Source: Ectothiorhodospiraceae bacterium (GTDB lineage Bacteria > Pseudomonadota > Gammaproteobacteria > XJ16 > Halofilaceae). From it: 64,000 nt of DNA. Where the stretch lies: the NCBI GenBank assembly GCA_007134775.1, contig SLKC01000024.1, positions 1-64,000 of the forward strand, written 5' to 3'. Both the position numbers and the translations under genes were made by a program. Shown here in pieces: positions 57,059 to 64,000 of this stretch. The notes beneath the pieces are model-generated. The model made no database searches, had not been told where the DNA came from, and saw nothing but the letters and a program-made list of their open reading frames with translations. Every line of letters begins with the position of its first letter. Position 1 is the stretch's first letter.

Positions 57059-58444
57059 ATGGAAGCAGTAGCACCCAGCCTGTTCCGCGCCTACGACATC
57101 CGGGGCGTCGTCGGGGAGACCCTGACCCACGCCAGTGTCGAGGCCATCGCGCGCGCGTTTGCCGCCGAGGCAGCCGCCCGCGGCTGCGACCATGTCGTGA
57201 TCGGCCGCGATGGCCGCCTCTCCGGCCCGGAGCTGGCCGCCGTCCTGCGTTCGGGCCTTGCGAACGGCGGCATGCGGGTCACCGACATCGGCGCGGTACC
57301 GACTCCCGTGCTCTACCTGGCCACCGTCGTCCTCGGGACGGGGACCGGCATCATCCTCACGGGCAGCCACAATCCGCCCGACTACAACGGCATGAAGATG
57401 ATGATCGGCGGCGACACGCTCGCCGGCGAGGCGATCCAGCGCCTGCGGCAGCGGATCAGCGACGGCGAGGTCGCGACGGGGACCGGATCGGTCGAGGAAG
57501 TCGCCTCGATGATCGATACCTACGTCGAACGTGTCCGCGCTGACATCCACCTCGCCCGCCCGCTGCGCATCGCCATCGATTGCGGCAATGGCATCACCGG
57601 TGCCGTTGCCCCGGCGCTGTTCAGGGCGCTCGGCTGCGATGTGCACGCCCTCTATGCCGAAGTCGATGGGCACTTCCCGAACCACCACCCGGATCCAAGT
57701 CGTCCGGAGAATCTCGCAACGCTGATCGATGTAGTCACGCGCGAAGAGCGCGACATCGGCCTCGCATTCGATGGCGACGGCGACCGCCTCGGCGTGGTCG
57801 ACTCCCGTGGCCACATCATCTGGCCCGACCGGCAGATGATCCTCTTCGCACGCTCCGTGTTGCGCGATCATCCGGGCGCGTCCATCGTCCACGACGTCAA
57901 GTGCAGCAGCCACCTTGCGGCTGCCATCAAGGCGGCGGGCGGCGTACCGGACATGTACAAGACCGGGCACTCCTTCATCAAGGCGCGGCTGCGCGAGATC
58001 GATGCGCCTCTGGGCGGGGAGATGAGCGGTCACATCTTCTTCCGCGATCGCTGGCCCGGATTCGATGACGGCCTCTATGCAGGCGCGCGCCTGCTCGAAC
58101 TGCTCGCCGCCGATCCCCGCCCCTCCGAGGATGTGTTCGCCGAGTTGCCGGACAGCGTCAATACCCCCGAACTCAACGTCGCCTTCGCCGCGGAGGGCGC
58201 CCACTTCGCCTTCATGGAGCGGTTGAGCGAGCGGGCCCGCTTCCCGGGTGCGCGCTCGATCCTCCGTATCGATGGTCTGCGCGTCGACTTCGACGATGGC
58301 TGGGGTCTTGTACGGCCGTCGAACACTACCCCGACGCTCGTGCTGCGTTTCGAGGCGGACAGTGAGCTGGCGCTGGAGCGGATCCAGGCCCTCTTTCGCG
58401 ATGAGCTGCTCGCCCTCGAACCGGGGCTCGAACTGCCCTTCTGA
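57059..58444 (+). CDS. algC: phosphomannomutase/phosphoglucomutase (AlgC type)
   Basis: Interconverts hexose 1- and 6-phosphates for exopolysaccharide and LPS precursors. The 461-residue protein has LFRAYDIRGVVGETLT, the phosphoserine loop ILTGSHNPPDYNGMK, the Mg2+ loop AFDGDGDRLGVVD, the sugar-binding GGEMSGHIFF and the phosphate-binding RPSNTTPTLVLR. AAGGAGGAG precedes ATG 57059. It is the third gene after coaBC and dut. AlgC from Pseudomonas is the closest functional model; whether mannose or glucose is preferred cannot be read from the sequence. Confidence 0.91.
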   Translation: MEAVAPSLFRAYDIRGVVGETLTHASVEAIARAFAAEAAARGCDHVVIGRDGRLSGPELAAVLRSGLANGGMRVTDIGAVPTPVLYLATVVLGTGTGIILTGSHNPPDYNGMKMMIGGDTLAGEAIQRLRQRISDGEVATGTGSVEEVASMIDTYVERVRADIHLARPLRIAIDCGNGITGAVAPALFRALGCDVHALYAEVDGHFPNHHPDPSRPENLATLIDVVTREERDIGLAFDGDGDRLGVVDSRGHIIWPDRQMILFARSVLRDHPGASIVHDVKCSSHLAAAIKAAGGVPDMYKTGHSFIKARLREIDAPLGGEMSGHIFFRDRWPGFDDGLYAGARLLELLAADPRPSEDVFAELPDSVNTPELNVAFAAEGAHFAFMERLSERARFPGARSILRIDGLRVDFDDGWGLVRPSNTTPTLVLRFEADSELALERIQALFRDELLALEPGLELPF

Positions 58445-58453
58445 GGAGGGCGC

Positions 58454-60736
58454 TCAGCTCGATTCGGCCGAAGCCCGCGGTGGGTCGCTGAGATAGTGCT
58501 CGAGCAGCTGACTCGCCGGCATCGGCTCGGTCCAGAAGAAGCCCTGAAAGCGCTGGCAGTCGCGTTCGACCAGAAACGCCAGTTGTTCGCGACTTTCCAC
58601 GCCCTCGGCGACAACGCCCAGATTGAGTCGGCGTGTCATGGCCAGCAGCGCATCGACGATGGCCGCGCTCTCCGGCTCATCGAGAACGTCCTGGGTGAAG
58701 CTGCGGTCAATCTTGATGCCATCGACGGGGAGGCGCTTCAGATAGGTCAGCGAGGAGTAACCGGTGCCGAAATCGTCGACTTCGAAGCGGATGCCGTGTT
58801 CGCGCAGGCGCTCCATTCGGGTTACGGTCGCCGCAATACGGTCGATCAGTACGTTTTCAGTCACCTCGAGGGTGAGCCAACGGCCATCGAGGCCGTGGCG
58901 CTCGAGGCACTGCTCAAGATTGCGGACGAATTCCGGATGGTGGAATTCGCGCGCGCTGACGTTCATTGACAGGCGCCCCAGGGCGGCGCGCTGGTTGGGC
59001 CCGAGGCTTGCGTACCAGCCTGCGAGGGAGTCGAGCAGCCAGCGCCCGATCGCGATGATCAACCCGCTCGCCTCGGCGACCGGGATGAAGCGGCTCGGCG
59101 AAATCGTACCGCGTTCGGGGTGGTGCCAGCGCAACAGGCACTCGCAGCCGTCCGCGCGGCCCTCTGCGGTCACGATGGGCTGATAGGCCAGCTCGAGCTG
59201 GCCGCTATCGAGCGCCAGCGCCAGCTCGTTCTCCAGGCCGAGGCGTTCGTCTTCCTGGTCGTCCATGACCTGGCGATGGAAGCGGACCTCGCCGCGCAGC
59301 TCCTTCTTGGCGACGTACATGGCCGTGTCGGCCTTGCGCAATAGCTGCTCCGGGGTCTCCTCGCCGCGCGGGAAGATGCTCGCCCCGAGGCTGGCCGTCA
59401 GGCGCAGTTCCCGGTCCTCGGTAAAGACCGGCTCTTGCAGGACGGCCTGGATGCGCTCGGTGAGCACCTCGGTCGCCCGGGTCGCCATGTCCTCGTCGCG
59501 GCCCAGATTGGCGGCGAGCAGGATGAATTCGTCGCCGCTGAGCCGTGCCACGGTGTCATTGGGGCGCATGGCCCGTTCTAGGCGTTCACCGACGATGCGC
59601 AGGACCTCGTCGCCCTCGCCGTGCCCGAGCCAGTCGTTGATTCGCTTGAAATAGTCGAGATCGAGGAAGAGCAGCGCGCCAAAGCGACCGCACTGGTGGT
59701 TCTCCTGAATGGCCCGGTCGAGGCGGTCGCGCAGCAGGCGACGGTTGGGCAGTCCGGTCACCGCGTCATAATAGGCTTGGCGATTCAGTGCCTCTTCGGC
59801 CTGTTTGCGTTGAGTGAAATCCTCGACGATGCCGACACCGCCCAGTGTCTCCTCATCGGGCCCCGCCACGCGATTGAAAAACGCGCGCAGCATGGCCCGG
59901 TTCACGCCCTTGATTGGATCGTAGGTCGCCTCGTAGTAGCCCCAGCCCGACTCCAGTGAGTGTTGCACAGCCTTGGCCATGCGCTGATCGCTGACCTCGT
60001 CGAGCATGCTGGTGCCGATGACCTGGGCGCGTGAGCTGCCCAGAATCTCGATGAAGGCGTTATTGCAATCCAGTATCTTGCCGGCGGCGTCGTAATGGAG
60101 TACGCCGAGCGGCGACTGATCGAACATCAAGCGATATCGCGCCTCGCTCTCGTGGAGTGCGGCTTCGCTGGCAGCCTTCTCGATGCGCAGGCGCAGATTG
60201 TCGCGCAGGGTCGTGTACAGGTGCCGGTTCGAGAGGATCAGCGTCAGCAGCAGCACCATCAGGATGGCTAGGATGAGCAGTGCATCGTGGGTGCCCGTGA
60301 AGGCGAAGCGGTAGCACAGCGGCAGCAGTGCGGGCACGAGGAAGGCGATACCGGTCAGCGGCAGTGACGAGAGCATGGTCACCGCACCTGCCGACAATCC
60401 CGCCAGCATCACCGTAAGGATGGCCTGGTGGGTCAGGATCCCTTCGGGGAAGAGCAGTAGCGCGGCGCTGCCCCACGCCGCGCCATACGCGAACGCGATC
60501 CCTCCCGCGAGGTAGAGACCGGGCACGCTGGCCTCGCTCGGCTGTCTGCGCCGATAGAGGTAGGCGGTGATCGCCCACACCGCGGAGACCGCCAGCACGA
60601 GGCCCAGCCAGGTGAACAGGGCCGGGCGTTCGATGACGGGCCACTGGGCGAACGCGAGGGCCGCCGCGATCGCGAGGCCCAACGCGGGCATGAGAAAGCT
60701 CGCCGACCAGAACAGCCGCGCCTGTTCCGAGCGCAC
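58454..60736 (-). CDS. membrane GGDEF/EAL regulator with PAS domain
   Basis: A 760-residue cyclic di-GMP enzyme counted from GTG 60736. About six membrane helices (roughly 9-170) are followed by a PAS domain (about 195-310, ARYRLMFDQSPLGVLHYD), a GGDEF domain (about 320-490) and an EAL domain (about 500-750). The cyclase motif is SGDEF (400-404) with an RxxD inhibitory site (391-394), so it is probably active. The phosphodiesterase motif is ECLLR (532-536), keeping ExLxR, with MNVSAREF, LEVTEN, DDFGTGYSSL, IKIDRSF and VAEGVES also intact. Both activities are therefore possible. The start is uncertain: the frame is open to 61183 but overlaps divergent argB, and the GTG lacks a ribosome site. 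Confidence 0.85.
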   Translation of the reverse strand: MRSEQARLFWSASFLMPALGLAIAAALAFAQWPVIERPALFTWLGLVLAVSAVWAITAYLYRRRQPSEASVPGLYLAGGIAFAYGAAWGSAALLLFPEGILTHQAILTVMLAGLSAGAVTMLSSLPLTGIAFLVPALLPLCYRFAFTGTHDALLILAILMVLLLTLILSNRHLYTTLRDNLRLRIEKAASEAALHESEARYRLMFDQSPLGVLHYDAAGKILDCNNAFIEILGSSRAQVIGTSMLDEVSDQRMAKAVQHSLESGWGYYEATYDPIKGVNRAMLRAFFNRVAGPDEETLGGVGIVEDFTQRKQAEEALNRQAYYDAVTGLPNRRLLRDRLDRAIQENHQCGRFGALLFLDLDYFKRINDWLGHGEGDEVLRIVGERLERAMRPNDTVARLSGDEFILLAANLGRDEDMATRATEVLTERIQAVLQEPVFTEDRELRLTASLGASIFPRGEETPEQLLRKADTAMYVAKKELRGEVRFHRQVMDDQEDERLGLENELALALDSGQLELAYQPIVTAEGRADGCECLLRWHHPERGTISPSRFIPVAEASGLIIAIGRWLLDSLAGWYASLGPNQRAALGRLSMNVSAREFHHPEFVRNLEQCLERHGLDGRWLTLEVTENVLIDRIAATVTRMERLREHGIRFEVDDFGTGYSSLTYLKRLPVDGIKIDRSFTQDVLDEPESAAIVDALLAMTRRLNLGVVAEGVESREQLAFLVERDCQRFQGFFWTEPMPASQLLEHYLSDPPRASAESS

Positions 60737-62024
<1,288 letters not shown>

Positions 62025-62067
62025 GGCCGCAGCCCCGCGTCGAGCCGCCCAGCCGCAGCGCCCGGGC

Positions 62068-62709
62068 TCAGGCACCCCAGGCGTCGCGATAGGCGGCGAT
62101 CTCGTCGCGATACGGTTCAGCGCCCCCGACCTCGTCGAGAAAGGCGAGGATGTCGTCGAGGGCGACGATGCTGACGACGGGCGCACCGAGCGCTTCGGCG
62201 GCCTCGCGGGTGGCCGATGTGCTGCCTTCGCCGCGTTCCTGGCGGTCGAGCGCGGTGACGACACCGGCGACCTCGGCCCCGGCGTCGCGGATGAGCGTCG
62301 TCGCAGCGCGGATCGCGGTGCCGGCGGTGATGACATCGTCGATGATGACGACACGCCCGGCCAGCGGCGCGCCGACCACGCCGCCGCCTTCGCCGTGGTC
62401 CTTGGCCGCCTTGCGGTCGAAGCACCAGGGCAGATCGCGACGATGGAGATCGGCGAGCGCAGCGGCGGTGGCTGCAACGAGCGGGATGCCCTTGTACGCG
62501 GGGCCGAAGAGCATATCGCACTCGATCTCCGAGTCGATTAGGGCGGCCGCATAGGTGCGGCCGAGTTCGGCGAGGGCAGCACCGGTGTTGAGAGCACCGA
62601 CATTAAAGAAGTAGGGGCTGACGCGGCCCGACTTCAGTTCGAAGCGACCAAAACGCAGGGCACCCCGCTCGATGGCGAGGCGGAGGAACTGACGCTGGTA
62701 TTCACGCAT
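62068..62709 (-). CDS. pyrE: orotate phosphoribosyltransferase
   Basis: Forms orotidine monophosphate from orotate and PRPP. The 213-residue protein has [45 protein letters not shown] (flexible catalytic loop) and the PRPP motif [14 protein letters not shown]. It is divergent from xth with 64 bases between, sharing what looks like a symmetric -10 region. Confidence 0.95.
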   Translation of the reverse strand: MREYQRQFLRLAIERGALRFGRFELKSGRVSPYFFNVGALNTGAALAELGRTYAAALIDSEIECDMLFGPAYKGIPLVAATAAALADLHRRDLPWCFDRKAAKDHGEGGGVVGAPLAGRVVIIDDVITAGTAIRAATTLIRDAGAEVAGVVTALDRQERGEGSTSATREAAEALGAPVVSIVALDDILAFLDEVGGAEPYRDEIAAYRDAWGA

Positions 62710-62740
62710 CTTGGAGGCGCCTCGGCAGGGACGACTCCGT

Positions 62741-62747
62741 TATGATA
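62741..62747. promoter_or_regulatory. symmetric -10 element between pyrE and xth
   Basis: TATGATA (62741-62747) reads TATGAT rightward (five of six to TATAAT) and TATCAT leftward (five of six). It could serve both xth (start near 62753) and pyrE (start near 62735). No convincing -35 is present on either side. Confidence 0.35.
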
Positions 62748-62773
62748 CCCGCCGCCCGACAGTCGGAGGAACC

Positions 62774-63565
62774 ATGCGCGTCATCAGCTTCAACGCCAAC
62801 GGCATCCGCGCCGCCGCGCGCAAGGGCTTCTTCTCCTGGCTGGATGAGCAGGGGGCCGATTTCGTCTGCATCCAGGAGACCAAAGCGCAGGGACACCAGC
62901 TCGAGGACCCGCTGTTTCACCCCGCCGGCTACTGGACCCGTTACGTCGATGCCGAGCGCAAGGGCTATAGCGGTGTGGCGCTCTACGCCCGGCACGAGCC
63001 CGATGAGGTGGCCACCACACTGGGCATTGACGAGTTCGACCGCGAGGGGCGGTGGTGCGCGGCGCGCTTCGGCAGGCTGGTCGTGGCCTCGCTCTACCTA
63101 CCCTCCGGCTCCGCGGGCGAGCAGCGACTCGCGGCGAAGATGCGCTTTCATGACCACTTTTTCGGCCATCTGCGCACGCTGGCGGCGAGTGGCCACGACG
63201 TCATCATCTGCGGTGACTGGAATACGGCGCATCGCCCCATCGATCTGAAGAACTGGAAGAGCAATCAGAAAAACTCCGGCTTCCTGCCCGAGGAACGCGC
63301 CTGGCTCGACCGTGTCTTCGACGAACTCGGCTTCGTCGACGGCCTGCGAGTGGTCCATCCCGACACGCCCGATCTCTATACCTGGTGGTCGAGCCGTGGC
63401 CGTGCCCGGGAGAAGAATGTGGGCTGGCGGATCGACTACCAGATTGTCACCCCGGGGGTTGCGCAGGTGATCCGTGATGCCTGGGTCTATACCGACGGCG
63501 CCTTCTCCGACCATGCGCCGCTGGTACTCGACTACAGCCTCGAACCGCCGGGTGCGCCGGCATGA
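62774..63565 (+). CDS. xth: exodeoxyribonuclease III (AP endonuclease)
   Basis: Repairs abasic sites and removes 3' blocks in DNA. The 263-residue protein has MRVISFNANGIRAAARKGFF, FVCIQETKAQ (metal Glu), YLPSGSAGEQRL, GDWNTAHRPIDLKN, WRIDYQIVT and SDHAPLVLDY (catalytic His). CGGAGGA stands four bases before ATG 62774. It overlaps the next gene in an ATGA junction. Confidence 0.94.
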   Translation: MRVISFNANGIRAAARKGFFSWLDEQGADFVCIQETKAQGHQLEDPLFHPAGYWTRYVDAERKGYSGVALYARHEPDEVATTLGIDEFDREGRWCAARFGRLVVASLYLPSGSAGEQRLAAKMRFHDHFFGHLRTLAASGHDVIICGDWNTAHRPIDLKNWKSNQKNSGFLPEERAWLDRVFDELGFVDGLRVVHPDTPDLYTWWSSRGRAREKNVGWRIDYQIVTPGVAQVIRDAWVYTDGAFSDHAPLVLDYSLEPPGAPA

Positions 63566-64000
63566 GCGCTGCAGGGGGGGGCAAGGCCTCCGGGGGGCCG
63601 GCCTGGAAGGTCTATCTCGACCGGCGTGTCATCGCCATGGCCTTCCTCGGCTTCTCCGCCGGCCTGCCCCTGTTGCTGGTGGGCGGTACCTTTACCGCGT
63701 GGTTGCGCGATATCGGTGTCGAACTGGCGGCGATCGGCTTCCTCAGCTGGGTCGGCATGGCCCACAGCATCAAGGTCCTGTGGGCGCCGATCGTCGATCG
63801 TGTGCCCCTCCCGGTGCTGTCACGCCTGCTCGGGCGGCGCCGAGCCTGGGTGCTCGCGGCGCAGGTGACCGTCGCAGTCTCTCTGGCCGGGATGGCCCTG
63901 CTCGATCCAACGGCGCAGCTGGGCCTGGTCGCGGCTTGCGCGGTCGCGGCTGCGTTCGGCTCCGCCACGCAGGACATCGCCATCGACGCCTATCGCGTGG
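63562..64000 (+). CDS. AmpG-like muropeptide MFS transporter, N-terminal part
   Basis: The ATG overlaps the xth stop, and the frame stays open to the right edge, giving 146 residues. After a Gly-rich start, WKVYLDRRVIAMAFLGFSAG, PLLLVGGTFTAWLRDIG, AIGFLSWVGMAHSIKVLWAP and a later SATQDIAIDAYRV match the first four helices of AmpG. AmpG imports anhydromuropeptides for recycling and can influence beta-lactamase induction. The C-terminal two thirds lie outside the window, so substrate assignment is provisional. Confidence 0.82.
   Translation, partial: MSAAGGGKASGGPAWKVYLDRRVIAMAFLGFSAGLPLLLVGGTFTAWLRDIGVELAAIGFLSWVGMAHSIKVLWAPIVDRVPLPVLSRLLGRRRAWVLAAQVTVAVSLAGMALLDPTAQLGLVAACAVAAAFGSATQDIAIDAYRV

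Noticed and set aside
58454-60736. Degenerate, inactive GGDEF and EAL domains
   Set aside because: SGDEF is an accepted variant of the cyclase motif, and ECLLR keeps the ExLxR catalytic residues; the other EAL motifs are intact.

Overview
The window is 64 kb of a high-GC gammaproteobacterial chromosome. Nearly all of it is dense housekeeping sequence with short spacers. The assignment rests on gene order as well as protein identity: rhlB/trxA/rho, ftsY-ftsE-ftsX-rpoH, pilMNOPQ-aroK-aroB divergent from mrcA, rpsU divergent from tsaD, and an aa3-type cytochrome oxidase cluster with its heme A genes. GC content and protein style are compatible with the Chromatiales/Ectothiorhodospiraceae side of the class, but no gene in the window settles the family. 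I found no rRNA, tRNA, CRISPR array, insertion sequence, integrase or prophage genes.

Layout. 0-10 kb: the start of an exported protein (cut by the left edge), cca, an NDUFA9-like reductase, rhlB, trxA, rho, a YihY-family membrane protein, glutathione reductase and ubiA. 10-18 kb: a CsaA-like tRNA-binding protein, comF, a doubtful small ORF, bioD, convergent ppk1 and ppx, and a K+/H+ antiporter gene with a structured leader. 18-28 kb: one long leftward run, pilM-N-O-P-Q-aroK-aroB-AAA ATPase-dnaG-radC. 28-36.5 kb: mrcA, an unknown conserved protein, hemE-yqeY-rpsU, tsaD, plsY and a BioC-like methyltransferase. 36.7-44 kb: coxB-ctaD-small ORF-ctaE, a DUF2909 protein, SURF1, an SCO-like protein, ctaA and ctaB. 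44-51 kb: rpoH-ftsX-ftsE-ftsY leftward, then a pair of M16 peptidases and rsmD. 51-64 kb: lutABC, hemB, coaBC-dut-phosphohexomutase, a GGDEF/EAL regulator, argB, pyrE, xth, and an AmpG-like transporter cut by the right edge.

How the genes fit together. The cox block provides the oxidase subunits, heme A synthesis (ctaB, ctaA) and assembly factors, but no Cox11/CtaG. The pil block builds the inner-membrane alignment complex and secretin of type IV pili. ppk1 and ppx make and degrade polyphosphate. lutABC is a lactate oxidation system with no transporter or regulator beside it. hemB and hemE belong to tetrapyrrole synthesis.

The most notable non-coding signal is a CIRCE element (17 of 18 consensus bases) lying on the likely rpoH promoter, which suggests HrcA control of the heat-shock sigma factor. 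Other points are several genes with a -10-like hexamer so close to the start codon that the mRNA would be leaderless (ppk1, coaBC, lutA, SURF1), a hemE frame without a canonical start codon before its conserved N-terminus, and a dnaG gene separated from rpsU/yqeY. I did not see a self-contained, previously undescribed multi-gene system; the region is mainly core genome.
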